Assembly (NCBI RefSeq): GCF_040833975.1
Contig: NZ_CP162130.1
Location: 1,872,501-1,936,500, forward strand
Length of the DNA: 64,000 nt
Reading direction: 5' to 3'
Source of the DNA: Leptospira sp. WS92.C1
Lineage (GTDB): Bacteria; Spirochaetota; Leptospiria; Leptospirales; Leptospiraceae
The notes beneath the pieces are model-generated. The model was not told the DNA's origin. It saw only the letters and a list, made by a program, of their open reading frames with translations, and did no database searches. Positions within the stretch are counted from its first letter, which is position 1. Each line of letters starts with the position of its first letter. Of the stretch, positions 11,808 through 22,623 are shown piece after piece. Both the position numbers and the translations under genes were made by a program.

Positions 11808-12654
11808 CCTCGTTCAGGCTGCAAAAATCGTTTTCACCAAGCCCGGCTTTCATTCCGGCGTCATAGATCTCCGGAAGATTTTTGCAAAGAGAAAGGTTTG
11901 TTTTTGATTTTTTGGCGAGCTCCATCGCGTGATAAACATCCTTTCTCATATTCTTGAGAGAAAAATGAGTTTCATAGTTTGCGGAAAATACGAACGGAAA
12001 CTTGAATTCTGCGATTCCGGATTTTGCAGCGGATTGAAGAAGGATGTCCCTTAAGATCGAAGTTTCCACTCCCGAGTCCTGTGCCAGTTGAAATCCTTCC
12101 ATATAAACCTGAAAAATTCCCGCTTGAATCATGTTTAAAGCTAATTTTGCTTTTTGACCGTCTCCGACGGTTCCGCAATAGATTACGTCTTTTCCGCAAA
12201 CATGAAAGAAGAATTGAATGTCTTCCGTTTCTTCCTTGTGAGCGCCTAACATAAAAAGGATTTGTCCGTCTCTCGCCGCGTTTTTAGAACCCGTCATCGG
12301 AGAATCGTAAAAGCGAATCCCACGATGTACGCATTCCTTGAAAAGCCTGTAGGTGAGTGGAAGCGACGTCGTTCCGCAGTCGATAACAATCTTCGGTTTT
12401 GTTTCCAATAGACCGGAAGAAAATATTTCTTTTTCTACGACAGCATCTTCGGTCAGACACAGAACTACCAAATCTGCTTCTTTGGCAGCTTCCGAAGGAG
12501 AATCATGGATTGTGGAATATTCCCCTTGAAGAACCTGGATTTTTTGCGGACTCCGGGAGTATAGTTTTACCTTTTGCCCCGCTTGAATTAAATTGTAGGC
12601 CATTCCGCGACCCATAATTCCGGTTCCGATGATTGCTATTGTATATTGATTCAT
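11767..12654 (-). CDS. NAD(P)-dependent beta-hydroxyacid dehydrogenase family
   Basis: A 295-residue oxidoreductase of the 3-hydroxyisobutyrate dehydrogenase family. The Rossmann motif GTGIMGRG is at residues 10-17. The substrate signature appears as [14 protein letters not shown] near residue 120, and the catalytic Lys is expected in [16 protein letters not shown] near residue 170. The family oxidises 3-hydroxy acids or reduces semialdehydes such as tartronate or succinic semialdehyde; the substrate cannot be told from sequence. The gene overlaps the convergent GDYXXLXY gene by 41 bases. Confidence 0.85.
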   Translation of the reverse strand: MNQYTIAIIGTGIMGRGMAYNLIQAGQKVKLYSRSPQKIQVLQGEYSTIHDSPSEAAKEADLVVLCLTEDAVVEKEIFSSGLLETKPKIVIDCGTTSLPLTYRLFKECVHRGIRFYDSPMTGSKNAARDGQILFMLGAHKEETEDIQFFFHVCGKDVIYCGTVGDGQKAKLALNMIQAGIFQVYMEGFQLAQDSGVETSILRDILLQSAAKSGIAEFKFPFVFSANYETHFSLKNMRKDVYHAMELAKKSKTNLSLCKNLPEIYDAGMKAGLGENDFCSLNEVTAKIRPPKSKNP

Positions 12655-12684
12655 TATAATATAGAGTAAAATTAAATTAGTATA

Positions 12685-13434
12685 TTAAAAAGCACTCAAT
12701 GCGGCTCTGATAAAGCTTGTGACCGGGGCTTGCTCTCTTGTGTCTTCCAATCCTTCTCTGAGTTCCCTTAATACGATTTGTGCGTCCGTCAAAACGGTAT
12801 TCACGTTTTTATGAACGTCGTCGTTGTTAATCAAACGTCCCAAACTTCCATCTCCGGTATTGATTTTGGTTGTGATGTCCGCGATATTGGAGAATGTCTT
12901 CCGAATGTCTCCTCGATTCTCGGAAATGAGCTCGGATAAACTGACAAGTGGGTCCTGTAAAACCCTTCCTTTGAGAGCTCCCGAAACCTTGTAATCGATC
13001 ATGGTTACGGGCGTGGATCTTGTTTTTAGTTTTTGAGATTCGGGATCGATGGTTCCGGGGTCTATGGAAATCACTCGTCCCGTAAGAAGACTTTCGTTTT
13101 TGATAATGATATCGTAGTTGTCGTAGAGCCTGATTTTTTCCCTAAGAAGAAGGGTGATTTCCACCCTGGTGGCGATTCCGGGTTCTCCGGTTTGAACTTC
13201 TGCGCCGTTTTCGTCGATTTGTATAAGGCGGATCGCGGAAACATAACCGAAAGGAACCCCCTGAACGGTGACTTTGTTTCCGACCTTGATTCCTTCTGCA
13301 TTTCGAAACGTGATTTTCATAAATTCCCCGCGTTTTTTTACGGGACCGCCTTCGGTAACGATCGTAAAATATCCCACCACACTGACCGCGGCAGTAAAAA
13401 TGATTCCGACGAGTAAATAACGAAGCGAACTCAT
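12685..13434 (-). CDS. mlaD: MlaD-type MCE domain protein
   Basis: A 249-residue substrate-binding part of a lipid ABC transporter. A single N-terminal membrane helix ([20 protein letters not shown]) is followed by the MCE domain at about 35-125 ([30 protein letters not shown]). The C-terminal third is helical ([20 protein letters not shown]) as in longer MlaD/Ttg2C proteins. It is the last gene of a set with the ATPase and permease, 35 bases downstream of the ATPase. In didermic bacteria this system moves phospholipids between the membranes. Confidence 0.85.
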   Translation of the reverse strand: MSSLRYLLVGIIFTAAVSVVGYFTIVTEGGPVKKRGEFMKITFRNAEGIKVGNKVTVQGVPFGYVSAIRLIQIDENGAEVQTGEPGIATRVEITLLLREKIRLYDNYDIIIKNESLLTGRVISIDPGTIDPESQKLKTRSTPVTMIDYKVSGALKGRVLQDPLVSLSELISENRGDIRKTFSNIADITTKINTGDGSLGRLINNDDVHKNVNTVLTDAQIVLRELREGLEDTREQAPVTSFIRAALSAF

Positions 13435-13469
13435 ATTAAAATCTCCTCCTATTCATTTGGCGATCGATC

Positions 13470-14234
13470 TCATTTTGTTTCCAATATCATCGGACCTTTT
13501 GTCTTTCCGTGTATGAATTGTTGAATGAGTTCGTTATTCGATTTTTGGATCTCTTCCGGCGTTCCCGTAAACACGACTTTCCCCTTATAGACAAAACTGA
13601 TTCTATCTGCGATCCGATATGCGCTCGACATATCGTGTGTGACCACCACTTGCGCGGCTCCCGTTTCCTTCTGAATTTTGAGAACGAGTTCGTTGATTAC
13701 GTTAGACATCACTGGATCCAATCCGGAAGTGGGTTCGTCATAAAGTATAATTTCCGGATTGGTAGTGATCGCCCTCGCGATTCCGGCTCGTTTTTTCATA
13801 CCGCCGGAAATATCGTTCGGAAAATTATCCTTGGCTATCACCATATCCACAAGTTTGAGTTTTTCCATTACGATTTCTTTTATTTTTTCTTCGGAAGCGA
13901 GTTTGTGTTCCCTAAGAGGAAGCGCGACGTTGTCAAATACGGTCAACCAGTTGATCAATGCCCCTGATTGAAATAAAACACCCATTCTTGCTCTCAGTTT
14001 CTTTTTTACTTTGAGTCCGACTCTGGAAATACTTTCTCCAAAAATATAACAATCCCCCGCGTCCGGTTCTAAAAGCCCGGTAATGTGCTTCAGGGTGACC
14101 GATTTTCCGGTGCCTGACGGACCTAAGATGACGAGAGTTTCGCCCTTCTTTACATGGAGATCCATTCCCGTAAGAATTTGTCTTTTCCCGAATGCCTTAT
14201 GAACGTTTTTGAGTTCGATCGCAAATTTTTCCAT
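13470..14234 (-). CDS. mlaF: Mla-type lipid transport ABC ATPase
   Basis: A 254-residue ABC ATPase. Walker A is GPSGTGKS near residue 38, the signature is [16 protein letters not shown] near 140, Walker B is [13 protein letters not shown] near 162 and the H-loop is [13 protein letters not shown] in place of LSGGQ is characteristic of MlaF/Ttg2A. It sits one base after the stop of the permease gene and just upstream of mlaD, which supports the assignment. Confidence 0.88.
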   Translation of the reverse strand: MEKFAIELKNVHKAFGKRQILTGMDLHVKKGETLVILGPSGTGKSVTLKHITGLLEPDAGDCYIFGESISRVGLKVKKKLRARMGVLFQSGALINWLTVFDNVALPLREHKLASEEKIKEIVMEKLKLVDMVIAKDNFPNDISGGMKKRAGIARAITTNPEIILYDEPTSGLDPVMSNVINELVLKIQKETGAAQVVVTHDMSSAYRIADRISFVYKGKVVFTGTPEEIQKSNNELIQQFIHGKTKGPMILETK

Positions 14235-14235
14235 A

Positions 14236-15015
14236 TCAATCTCTATAAAGAATGGCTGTGATCATATAACCTGTGAAAATCACCATTAAGAACGACGTAA
14301 CCACCGATTCTCTCGTTGCACGTCCTACTCCAATCGCGCCACCTGATGTTCGGAGTCCGTGAGAACAGGAAATCGCAGAGACGATGATTCCGAAAATAAA
14401 ACCCTTTAAAATTCCGACATATAAATCTTTGAGACCCGGAATGGACGCTACACGATCAAAGACGTCCCTAAAATAGGTAAAGTAATCGATTCCCAGTTGA
14501 AAATAACCTACGATCGCCCCGCCTATAATTCCTAAGATTGTCGAATAAACACAAAGAACCGGAACCATGATAGAGAACCCGACAATCCTTGGAAAGATCA
14601 GATAACGCACCGGATCGATCGACATCACTTCCAAAGCGTCTACCTCTTCGGAAACTTTCATGGTTCCGATTTCGGCTGCCATCGCGGAGCCGATAGAAGC
14701 GGCCAAAATCAACGCAGTCATAAAGGGAGACATTTCCCGCGTCAGGGTGATCGTCATCAAAAGGCCGATCTGTCCTTCGGCTCCGAAATCCTTTAGACCC
14801 AACCCGGTGTTTAAGGACATGATCATTCCGGTAAATACAGCCACGATGGAAACTACGGAAATACTTCCAACTCCGGTGATGTACATTTGATCCAGAATTT
14901 CTTTTCTTTTAAAAAAGCTATGTGGAAGATTTAGAATACTTTCATATACTAAAAGAATTGTAAATCCGCTCGCATAAAAAAATTCGGTTAAACTGGATTT
15001 CAGTGTTTCGATCAT
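14236..15015 (-). CDS. mlaE: MlaE-type ABC permease
   Basis: A 259-residue inner-membrane permease of the MlaE/DUF140 family. Typical features are [20 protein letters not shown], the conserved [20 protein letters not shown] stretch near residues 135-155, and five hydrophobic helices. It precedes mlaF directly and its start overlaps the end of the upstream repeat protein by four bases. Confidence 0.88.
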   Translation of the reverse strand: MIETLKSSLTEFFYASGFTILLVYESILNLPHSFFKRKEILDQMYITGVGSISVVSIVAVFTGMIMSLNTGLGLKDFGAEGQIGLLMTITLTREMSPFMTALILAASIGSAMAAEIGTMKVSEEVDALEVMSIDPVRYLIFPRIVGFSIMVPVLCVYSTILGIIGGAIVGYFQLGIDYFTYFRDVFDRVASIPGLKDLYVGILKGFIFGIIVSAISCSHGLRTSGGAIGVGRATRESVVTSFLMVIFTGYMITAILYRD

Positions 15016-16496
15016 ATTTTGATAAACCAGAGCAACTGCAGATTTCGACTCGATTCGATTCTTTCATAGCCGATAAGACCGTAAAGGAATTTCCAAGAAG
15101 TTTTTTCGGGAGTTAGAGATAGTTCCATTAGCAAAGGAATGCTCGCGTGGAATTCGGTTTGGGTCCACCTTTGAGAATAGGCGCGCATCAAAATCGAAAC
15201 TCTTTTTTCTCCGTTGGAAAGTTTTTGATATTCCACGATCGACCAGAGAGGATCCCAAATTCGATCCACCACTTCCGATTTGATCGGAAACAAAGACAAA
15301 AGATTCCAAATCACATTTCCTTCTCTATCTTTCTGATATTTGAATAAAGGCCATAGTTTGAGATATCTTTCATCCCGATCCCATTGTACGTAATGTCGTT
15401 TGGAATGAAAAAAGAACGGAATGAGAAACGTATCATCGGACTGAATGTGAAACGTATCCGTCTGAAGATGAAAGTAAAACGGAGTGATAAATGTGGTTTG
15501 TTTGGATGCGAACCGATAGAATCCGAAAAATGGAAACAGAATCAGCTTTGCGTAATCCTCGTCCTGATTTACTCCGTATTGGATAAAAAAGAAAAGTGCG
15601 TTAAAATCCCTTTCTCCGGTTCGTTTGTCATAACCGTAACCGAAAAAGGAACCGAGCAAGGGCAATACAAAAAAACCGCGTGACTTCATGTTTCCCGCTT
15701 CCGAATTTTTGATTCCGAAAAAAGGAAAGAACAAAGCATAATGAACCGGTTCTCTTTTGTCCTGGAACGTTGTTCCCCATTGAAAAAAAGGCCATAAGAA
15801 AGAATAACGTTCGTATTTTCCTCTGTGAACCTTTTTAGAGAAGAGTGGAAAGATTCGTAACTCGTCCCTCGTTTCCGAAGAGCCAAAGAGAAAGAAAGGC
15901 CAGGCAAAAGCAGTCGCCTCATAGTCCTTGTATTTCCAGTTGGAATAAAGAGGAAATAGAAAAAAACTGAGTTCGGAGTAGGCGAGTTTATTTCTCATAC
16001 TGCCGATAAACGGAAAAAAACCGATATATTTTTCCCTCGCTGTGTCTCCCGATCCCCAAAAGAACAGCGGGGTTAGGATATCCGAATCTTCACCCGTGTC
16101 TTCGTGTAACGTTGTGGTTCCTGTAAAAAAGAATAAAAAAGTCCAGACCTTCCAGTGTTGGGTTTCTTCGCTGTAGTAAATCGGATAGAGAATCGTTTGA
16201 AATCGATACGCCGATTTTTGTTCTCGATAACTGGAATAAAACGGACGAAAGATCAGCTCGGATTCTCCCTGTCTGAATTCCTTTTGATAGAGAAACCAGA
16301 ATTGATCGTATTCCGATTTGAATTCTCCCACCGGTTTGGACGGATATTCCGAAAAGATGTTTTCAGCGGAAAGGAGAAGAATTACGATGCAAATGGTTCT
16401 AAACTTCCGGATGAGGTCGGATAGGATCGCATTCTTTTTGGAGAATTTGTCTTGGCTAAGATCGTTGTCTTTTTTGGTGGCAGTTCTACGGAACAC
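15012..16496 (-). CDS. Exported aromatic-repeat protein upstream of the mla genes
   Basis: This protein has about 494 residues and no domain that I recognise. After a signal-like segment ([20 protein letters not shown]) it repeats a short aromatic pattern about every 40-60 residues: [78 protein letters not shown]. This suggests repeating beta hairpins. It shares a four-base overlap with mlaE and so is probably in the same operon, making an envelope role likely. The start is uncertain: the frame is open to 16580, but that would overlap ddl by 129 bases. A GTG at 16496 is proposed. Confidence 0.6.
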   Translation of the reverse strand: MFRRTATKKDNDLSQDKFSKKNAILSDLIRKFRTICIVILLLSAENIFSEYPSKPVGEFKSEYDQFWFLYQKEFRQGESELIFRPFYSSYREQKSAYRFQTILYPIYYSEETQHWKVWTFLFFFTGTTTLHEDTGEDSDILTPLFFWGSGDTAREKYIGFFPFIGSMRNKLAYSELSFFLFPLYSNWKYKDYEATAFAWPFFLFGSSETRDELRIFPLFSKKVHRGKYERYSFLWPFFQWGTTFQDKREPVHYALFFPFFGIKNSEAGNMKSRGFFVLPLLGSFFGYGYDKRTGERDFNALFFFIQYGVNQDEDYAKLILFPFFGFYRFASKQTTFITPFYFHLQTDTFHIQSDDTFLIPFFFHSKRHYVQWDRDERYLKLWPLFKYQKDREGNVIWNLLSLFPIKSEVVDRIWDPLWSIVEYQKLSNGEKRVSILMRAYSQRWTQTEFHASIPLLMELSLTPEKTSWKFLYGLIGYERIESSRNLQLLWFIKI

Positions 16497-17507
16497 AGTA
16501 TCTCGATTCGAACCGGTTGTTTTATTTGTAAAACTTTGCATACTATGGGACATTCGGTCAAACCCATTCTCTTGACTCAAGACGGAGGCTGGGTGGTTCC
16601 TTTAGAATATCGGTTTCAGATTCCATTTGCGTCAGTCAATTCCCCGGATTCTTTTTTAGATGAGTTTCAAAGAATGAACGACGTCTCAATTTCTAAAAAC
16701 CTATCCTCCTTGGACGCCGATCTTGTCTTTCTCGGACTTCACGGTGGAATGGGGGAGGACGGTTCGATTCAGGGATTCTTGAGCGTTTTGGGTGTTCCTT
16801 ATACCGGTTCGGGGGTGACGGCTTCCGCGATCGCGATGGATAAGACGAGGGCAAATCAGATTTTTCTGCAATCCGGTCAGAAGGTGGCTCCGTATTTTGA
16901 AATTGGAAGGGCTGAATATTTAAGTTCCCCGGAGACGGCCGTTTCCAAACTGGAGTCTTTGGGTTTTCCGCAATTTTTGAAACCGGTGGAAGGTGGATCC
17001 AGTGTTTCGACGCACAAGATCGCAAATTCCGCTCAGCTTGCGCAATCTCTCAAGGAGATGTTTGCATCCGATACAAAGGTATTGAGTCAGGCTTTTTTAG
17101 AGGGAACCGAAGTTTCCTGCGGAGTTCTGGAACGATACAGAGACGGGGAATTGAGAACAATCGCGTTACCCGCAACTGAGATTGTTCCCGGCGGAGAATT
17201 TTTTGATTTCGAATCCAAATACAAATCGGGCGGATCCAACGAGATCACACCGGCGCGGATTCCCGATACGCAAATGAAGAAAGTTCAAGAGCTTGCGATT
17301 TCCGCGCATAAATCCCTCGGATGTAGGGGTTATTCCAGAACCGATTTTATCATCGTAAACGGAGAGCCGCATATTCTTGAGACCAACACGTTACCCGGAA
17401 TGACGGAGACAAGTTTGATTCCTCAACAGGCAAAAGCGGCGGGAATTTCGATGGAAGAGGTTTTTGCCGATCTCATTGAGATCGGCTTTAAACATTCCCT
17501 CGATTAG
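16452..17507 (+). CDS. ddl: D-alanine--D-alanine ligase
   Basis: A 351-residue ATP-grasp enzyme that joins two D-alanines for peptidoglycan precursors. The N-terminus is typical ([20 protein letters not shown]). Further family blocks are [31 protein letters not shown] (about 115-135), [21 protein letters not shown] and the C-terminal [20 protein letters not shown] with the metal-binding Glu/Asn. The start is a TTG at 16452 preceded by GGAGAA, as no ATG fits. The gene is divergent from the mla operon and overlaps the end of convergent metW by four bases. Confidence 0.92.
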   Translation: MAKIVVFFGGSSTEHSISIRTGCFICKTLHTMGHSVKPILLTQDGGWVVPLEYRFQIPFASVNSPDSFLDEFQRMNDVSISKNLSSLDADLVFLGLHGGMGEDGSIQGFLSVLGVPYTGSGVTASAIAMDKTRANQIFLQSGQKVAPYFEIGRAEYLSSPETAVSKLESLGFPQFLKPVEGGSSVSTHKIANSAQLAQSLKEMFASDTKVLSQAFLEGTEVSCGVLERYRDGELRTIALPATEIVPGGEFFDFESKYKSGGSNEITPARIPDTQMKKVQELAISAHKSLGCRGYSRTDFIIVNGEPHILETNTLPGMTETSLIPQQAKAAGISMEEVFADLIEIGFKHSLD

Positions 17508-18121
17508 GATATTACAAAAAGTGCAAGTTTGGAAAAAAAGTTGGGTCCAAATTTGACCTTGCTTTGATCTCGAAAATAGGCTTTGTCTTCGATCTTGAAT
17601 TTCTGGATAGCGCAGAATTCTATAAAATCCAAAACGGATAAGAAATGTAGGTTGGGTGTATTGAACCATCTATAAGGAAATAAGTCGGTCACCGGAGTTT
17701 TGCCGGTGCTCAGGATCTTCCATCGAACATTCCAATGACCGAAATTTGGAAATACTACAATGACTTTTTTACCGATACGAAGGGATTCTCTTAAGATTTC
17801 TCCCGGATTTCTGGTTTCCTGAATCGTCTGGTTGAGAACTATGAAATCAAACCGTTTGTCCTGATGGTGTTCCAAACCCTCGTCGATATCCCCGTGGTGA
17901 ACATAAACTCCGCGCTGGATACATTCCACAATACAGTCTTCGTCTTTTTCGATTCCCTGTCCTCGGATTCCTTTTTCCTTCAGAAGATAGAGTAACGTTC
18001 CGTTTCCGCAACCCAAGTCCAAGACCCTAGATCCGGAGGGAATCAATTTGAGAATGTATGCGAAGTCCGGTCTTTCTCTGAGTGCTAAATCAATCGACGT
18101 TTTCTTTTCCAAAGGAGTCAT
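17504..18121 (-). CDS. metW: Methionine biosynthesis protein MetW
   Basis: A 205-residue methyltransferase-fold protein. The SAM-type motif SRVLDLGCGNGTLL is near residue 35, followed by GQGIEKDED and the MetW block FDFIVLNQTIQETRNPGEIL. VVFPNFGHWNVRW and the FPYRWFNTPNLHFLSVLDFI stretch are diagnostic. MetW supports MetX activity in several bacteria. It lies seven bases downstream of metX. Confidence 0.9.
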   Translation of the reverse strand: MTPLEKKTSIDLALRERPDFAYILKLIPSGSRVLDLGCGNGTLLYLLKEKGIRGQGIEKDEDCIVECIQRGVYVHHGDIDEGLEHHQDKRFDFIVLNQTIQETRNPGEILRESLRIGKKVIVVFPNFGHWNVRWKILSTGKTPVTDLFPYRWFNTPNLHFLSVLDFIEFCAIQKFKIEDKAYFRDQSKVKFGPNFFSKLALFVIS

Positions 18122-18128
18122 ATTTTGT

Positions 18129-19235
18129 TTAGATTGGATTTTCCAAAAATCCCTTTAGGATTTCGATCTGTTTAGAATTGATTAAAAGAAAGGAATCGTG
18201 TCCTTCTCCGGATTGGAGTTCCAAATAAAACACTCTTTTATCGGCAGCTTCCAACGACTTTACGATTTCTCTGGATTGAGCCGGAGGATACAACCAATCC
18301 GAGCTGTATGATACTACCAAAAATCTGCAAGTCGCCGGAGAAAGTGCCGCGGTCAAGTCCTTACCTTTTCCCAGGCTATAATGATCGAGCGCCTTGGTCA
18401 CATAGATATAAGAATTCGCGTCGAAACGATCTACAAAACTTTCCCCTTGATAGATGAGATAACTTCCTACCGCAAAGTCGGTCGTTAGGATGTTTCCTCT
18501 CGGCGGATTCCTGCCAAATTTTTCGCGCATCTTATCGTCGGAAAGATAGGTAATATGACCGACCATTCTCGCAAGCGCGAGACCCTTTCTAGGAGCCGCG
18601 TTTTCCTCATACAAACCGTTGTTCCAGTTTGGATCGGAAAGAATCGCCTGTCTTCCCACTTCGTTGAATGCGATCTGCATCGCGGAATGTTCCGCACTCG
18701 AAGCCATAACAATACAATTTAGGAGATAATCGGGATAGGCAATGCTCCATTCCAAAGCCTGCATCCCTCCCATAGAACCACCCGCGACGCAGAACAAACG
18801 GGAAATTCCAAAGGATTCTACCAAAAGTTTTTGAGCGCGGACCATGTCTTGGATGGAAACAAACGGGAAACGAGAGCCGTAGGGAGTTCCCGTTGGGGGA
18901 TGGATGGAAAGAGGTCCCGAAGAACCCTTACATCCTCCGATTACGTTTGAGCAGATGATGAAATATTGATTTGTATCAAAGGATTTGCCGGGGCCGATAT
19001 AGTCGTCCCACCAGCCCGGTCTTTTATCGGATTCCGAATGGAAACCGGCCGCGTGCGCATCTCCGGAAAGCGCGTGGCAGATTAGGATTGCGTTATCTTT
19101 TTTTGGAGAAAGTTGTCCGTAGGTTTCATATGCGATTACTACCGGGGATAAAACGGATCCATTGTCCAAAGGAAGTTCTTTGAACTCGGAGTATTTTGTC
19201 TCAACGATTCCGATGGATCCAGGTTCCCGTATCAT
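18129..19235 (-). CDS. metX: Homoserine O-acetyltransferase
   Basis: A 368-residue alpha/beta hydrolase-fold enzyme that acetylates homoserine with acetyl-CoA, the first committed step of methionine synthesis. Seen are [13 protein letters not shown], the nucleophile elbow [13 protein letters not shown] (Ser near residue 150), and the C-terminal SDWLYPP and GEGHDSFL with the catalytic Asp and His. The gene lies between metY and metW, matching the direct sulfhydrylation route reported in Leptospira meyeri. No ribosome site lies close to the ATG; a purine-rich stretch about 15 bases upstream is inside a long hairpin. Confidence 0.93.
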   Translation of the reverse strand: MIREPGSIGIVETKYSEFKELPLDNGSVLSPVVIAYETYGQLSPKKDNAILICHALSGDAHAAGFHSESDKRPGWWDDYIGPGKSFDTNQYFIICSNVIGGCKGSSGPLSIHPPTGTPYGSRFPFVSIQDMVRAQKLLVESFGISRLFCVAGGSMGGMQALEWSIAYPDYLLNCIVMASSAEHSAMQIAFNEVGRQAILSDPNWNNGLYEENAAPRKGLALARMVGHITYLSDDKMREKFGRNPPRGNILTTDFAVGSYLIYQGESFVDRFDANSYIYVTKALDHYSLGKGKDLTAALSPATCRFLVVSYSSDWLYPPAQSREIVKSLEAADKRVFYLELQSGEGHDSFLLINSKQIEILKGFLENPI

Positions 19236-19244
19236 ATAATTTCT

Positions 19245-19316
19245 AAGCCACTTTCCTTTTCACCGGGTAACTTTCCAGTTACTTTCTTGGATCGGTATAG
19301 AAAAGAAAAGTGGCTT
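19245..19316 (-). promoter_or_regulatory. Long stem-loop between metY and metX
   Basis: On the minus (transcribed) strand, AAGCCACTTTTCTTTTC pairs with GAAAAGGAAAGTGGCTT over 17 bp with one G-U pair. Inside are ACCG/CGGT and a terminal GTAACT-GGAA-AGTTAC hairpin. The 3' arm includes a purine-rich AAGGAAAG that could be the metX ribosome site, and ends 10 bases before the start codon. It may control metX translation or stabilise the mRNA. No poly-T follows, so it is unlikely to be a terminator. Confidence 0.6.
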
Positions 19317-19349
19317 TCGATTTCTAAAAAATTCTACCTTGGTAAAGGA

Positions 19350-20654
19350 TCAAACTTTCTTCAGAGCTTCTTCCAGATCGAAAAGAATGTCATCGATGTT
19401 TTCCAAACCTACAGACAAACGAATGAAGTCCGGAGTCACACCCGCTGCGATCTGTTCTTCCGGAGTCAACTGTTGGTGAGTTGTAGAAGCCGGATGAATT
19501 GCGAGAGATTTTGCATCTCCAACGTTTGCGAGAAGAGAAAAGAGTTCAAGTCCGTCGATGAACTTTTTCGCCTCAGCAACTCCGCCTTTGATTCCGAATC
19601 CCAAAATCGCACCATAAAGATCTCTCTTATGGTATTTTTTTGCAAGAGCGTAGTTCTTGTTCGTTTTCAAGCCAGGATAATTCACCCAGGTTACTTTTGG
19701 ATGTTTACTCAGGTATTCAGCGACCGCTAACGTGTTTTCGGAATGTTTTATGAGACGAAGAGGAAGTGTTTCGACACCTTGCAAAATCTGCCAAGCGTTG
19801 AACGGAGAAAGAGACGCGCCCGTATCTCTCAGACCCTGTACTCTTGCTTTGATGATATAAGCGATATTGACTCCGCCGAACGGTTCGAACTTTCCAAATA
19901 CATCCCAAAATTTCAATCCATGATAGCTTGGATCCGGTTCGGTAAAATTCTTAAACTTACCATTGCCCCAGTTAAACTTACCGGAGTCGATGATGATTCC
20001 TCCGATCGAAGTTCCGTGACCACCCAGGAATTTAGTAAGGGAATGTACCACGATATCCGCTCCGTGTTCGATCGGATTGACCAAATAAGGAGATGGTAAC
20101 GTATTGTCCACGATCAATGGAACTCCGGACTCATGAGCGATCTTTGCAACCGCGGCGATGTCCAATGTGTCTAACTTTGGATTTCCTACTGTCTCGGCAA
20201 AAAAAGCGCGGGTTTTATCATTTACTGCCTTACGAAAGTTTTCCGGATCGGATGGATCCACAAAGTGAACCTTGATTCCAAGTTTTGGAAACGTATAGTG
20301 AAGCAGATTGTATGTTCCGCCATACAGAGAGGTTGCGGCCACGATTTCTTGTCCGTGTTCCACAATGTTGAGAAGGGCAAGGGTTTCCGCAGCCTGACCG
20401 GAAGCGGTTGCAACCGCTGCTACCCCGCCTTCGAGAGCCGCTACTCTTTGTTCCAACACGTCCGTGGTCGGGTTCATAATTCTTGTGTAGATATTTCCAA
20501 ATTCTTGCAGTCCGAAAAGTCGCGCCGCGTGATCTGTGTCTTTAAAGACATATGAGGTTGTTTGGTAAAGAGGAACTGCCCGGGATCCTGTGGTCGGATC
20601 CGGTGATTGTCCTCCGTGGAGTGCGATGGTTTCTGGTTTATAACTTCTAGGCAT
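19350..20654 (-). CDS. metY: O-acetylhomoserine sulfhydrylase
   Basis: A 434-residue PLP enzyme of the Cys/Met metabolism family that makes homocysteine from O-acetylhomoserine and sulfide. Seen are the N-terminal [20 protein letters not shown] and [15 protein letters not shown], the [15 protein letters not shown] block, and the PLP lysine in [17 protein letters not shown] near residue 208. The length of about 430 residues and the late insertion favour MetY over MetB/MetZ. It is first in a metY-metX-metW order on the minus strand. Confidence 0.93.
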   Translation of the reverse strand: MPRSYKPETIALHGGQSPDPTTGSRAVPLYQTTSYVFKDTDHAARLFGLQEFGNIYTRIMNPTTDVLEQRVAALEGGVAAVATASGQAAETLALLNIVEHGQEIVAATSLYGGTYNLLHYTFPKLGIKVHFVDPSDPENFRKAVNDKTRAFFAETVGNPKLDTLDIAAVAKIAHESGVPLIVDNTLPSPYLVNPIEHGADIVVHSLTKFLGGHGTSIGGIIIDSGKFNWGNGKFKNFTEPDPSYHGLKFWDVFGKFEPFGGVNIAYIIKARVQGLRDTGASLSPFNAWQILQGVETLPLRLIKHSENTLAVAEYLSKHPKVTWVNYPGLKTNKNYALAKKYHKRDLYGAILGFGIKGGVAEAKKFIDGLELFSLLANVGDAKSLAIHPASTTHQQLTPEEQIAAGVTPDFIRLSVGLENIDDILFDLEEALKKV

Positions 20655-20943
20655 TCGAATCTTATTCTCCTTTTTTACGAAAAATGAAAGTTATCTAGAA
20701 TATGTCAAACTATAATCCGTTATCTTGGAATGAACATCTGTCTTTACGGAAGATTCTGAAAAAAATTTCCATTGCAATTTCTGGGCATTCTGATCTGATT
20801 CTCACGCTACGCTACGAAATCTTGAAATTTGTTGATTTTCGGCGGTTAGTATTTTAGGGATACGATGTGCTTAGGAAAGACTTTCGATGGAGAAAATCGA
20901 ACGAAGTTTCTTTGGATGCTTCGATAGGGAAATCACCCGATTT

Positions 20944-22623
20944 ATGATCAAACGCTCGAGATACTTTTTTTACTTTTTATTTCTTTTTTTTACGGTTCAA
21001 ACCGCGGTTCAAGCCCAGCAGTTTTGGGTGCCACCTGGGAGGCAGTTCATGCAGCCTCCGGATCCGTTTTCCTACGACTTGGGGGTCAATAAGTTTGATA
21101 AGGATTATTATCTGTATGTCGCTCCGACGCTGAATTTAAACTTTGGCGGGGATTTCGGGGCGTCATTGACGGTTCCTTTGAACTTTTTGATGTATGACAC
21201 CGACCCTAAACAAGAAAATTCCAAAATCGGAAAACTCAGAGCCTTTGATTACAACGAAAAGAGCGATTATTTTCGCCTCATCAACAATATCTGGTTCGGT
21301 CAATATGGTGTTTATAAACCGGGTCAGTGGACATATTCCGCCTTTTTGGGAAAGATGTTCGATGGATATGTCGGACACGGAACGATTGTAAATCGTTACG
21401 TAAATAATCAGAGATTGGATGTGTATAACGTAGGTCTTCAGGCCGACATCAACAGCGATTATGGGGGAGTTCAGGTTTTTACAAACTCGATTTATTCAAG
21501 AGAGGTCAATTCGGCTCGAGTTTATATTCGTCCAATCGCAGCAGCATTCAAGCTTTTTGATATTATCACCGGTCGTCCAAGTAGGGTCTCTCTATTAACC
21601 GTAGGTCAGGGAAATGTGGCGGACGAGGCAGGAAGAAGAAAGGTCTACGAAGAAGTCGGAGCCGAGGAAAAAGAATCCTATCGAGCTTTGATCGAAGATC
21701 AGAAGACTAAGGAAAAAAAAGAAGGGATGATTCCCTTTGATAAAATTCCCGAAAAGAAAAAAGGCGCAGGCGGCGGAGTTGACGGCGAGGAAGGTAGCGG
21801 AAAGGGACTTTTCAATCAGGATAACTTTGCAAATCGATTTGCGATCGGTTATACAACCGCCTTTGACAACAAAGCTCCTTTGGAATTGAAGTTTGATACG
21901 GCGGGAAAATTAAGAGTAGATGATAACAACAATCCTCTCGTTCGGTCCGTTGAAAAACTAAGTATCTCCGGGTATGACTTCGAATACAAACTGATCAGCG
22001 CGAAATATGTGGAACTCACTCCTTACTACGACGTAAATAAGATCAAACAGATCGAAGGCGCTACGGGAACTCATTACGGAGCGACTTTGCGTTTAGGCGG
22101 AAAGGACATTTACTTTCAAGTAAAACCGGAGTATAGAAATATGAGCGCCACCTACATTCCGATGTATTTTGATAGTTTTTACGAGTTGGAGCGATATCAG
22201 AGCAATCTTCAAAGCAACATTCCGCAAACAAAATTGGAAGCCGCAAAATTGAGAGATCCCGATGGTTCCAAGGTTAAGGGTTATTATACGACGGTGTTGT
22301 TTAGTTTTTACAGGATCGCAATCGAAACTAACTATGAGAATTATACGGGTGCGAATAATTCCAGAGTTTTTGTGGGTTTATACATTCCGATTGGAACTCT
22401 TTTTCTCATCAACGGATATTATATGAAAAAGGGTTTTGATGAAAATAAGGAAGCCTTTAAATTGGACGATCGATCTCAAGGAGCATTGGAATTAGCTGTA
22501 AAACTCGGATTCGCCTCGATTCGACTTCAGAACGTTCGTAAATGGGTCTATGATACCACGTCGGGTCAGTATGAAGCCCAAGACGAGCAGAAGGTGTTGT
22601 TTTCCAGCAATCTAAGTTTTTAA
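20944..22623 (+). CDS. Probable outer-membrane beta-barrel protein, unknown
   Basis: A protein of about 559 residues with a signal peptide (MIKRSRYFFYFLFLFFTVQT, then AVQAQQF). The mature part has many alternating aromatic/hydrophobic strands (DKDYYLYVAPTLNLNFGGDF, GRLRLGGKDIYFQVKPEYRN-like) and ends in L-S-F, a terminal aromatic typical of barrels. Residues about 250-300 are a charged Lys/Glu/Gly-rich loop (EEKESYRALIEDQKTKEKKE). No family was recognised. The start at 20944 puts the signal peptide first and has GGAAA upstream; an ATG at 20887 with AGGAAAG is the alternative. It is divergent from metY and convergent with rsmE, overlapping it by four bases. Confidence 0.65.
   Translation: MIKRSRYFFYFLFLFFTVQTAVQAQQFWVPPGRQFMQPPDPFSYDLGVNKFDKDYYLYVAPTLNLNFGGDFGASLTVPLNFLMYDTDPKQENSKIGKLRAFDYNEKSDYFRLINNIWFGQYGVYKPGQWTYSAFLGKMFDGYVGHGTIVNRYVNNQRLDVYNVGLQADINSDYGGVQVFTNSIYSREVNSARVYIRPIAAAFKLFDIITGRPSRVSLLTVGQGNVADEAGRRKVYEEVGAEEKESYRALIEDQKTKEKKEGMIPFDKIPEKKKGAGGGVDGEEGSGKGLFNQDNFANRFAIGYTTAFDNKAPLELKFDTAGKLRVDDNNNPLVRSVEKLSISGYDFEYKLISAKYVELTPYYDVNKIKQIEGATGTHYGATLRLGGKDIYFQVKPEYRNMSATYIPMYFDSFYELERYQSNLQSNIPQTKLEAAKLRDPDGSKVKGYYTTVLFSFYRIAIETNYENYTGANNSRVFVGLYIPIGTLFLINGYYMKKGFDENKEAFKLDDRSQGALELAVKLGFASIRLQNVRKWVYDTTSGQYEAQDEQKVLFSSNLSF

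Noticed and set aside
16497..16580. Longest start for the aromatic-repeat protein
   Set aside because: It would cover the first 43 codons of ddl on the other strand, and ddl has a supported TTG start with GGAGAA.
20655..20886. Possible SAM riboswitch upstream of metY
   Set aside because: No SAM-I, II or IV core was recognised in the minus-strand leader.
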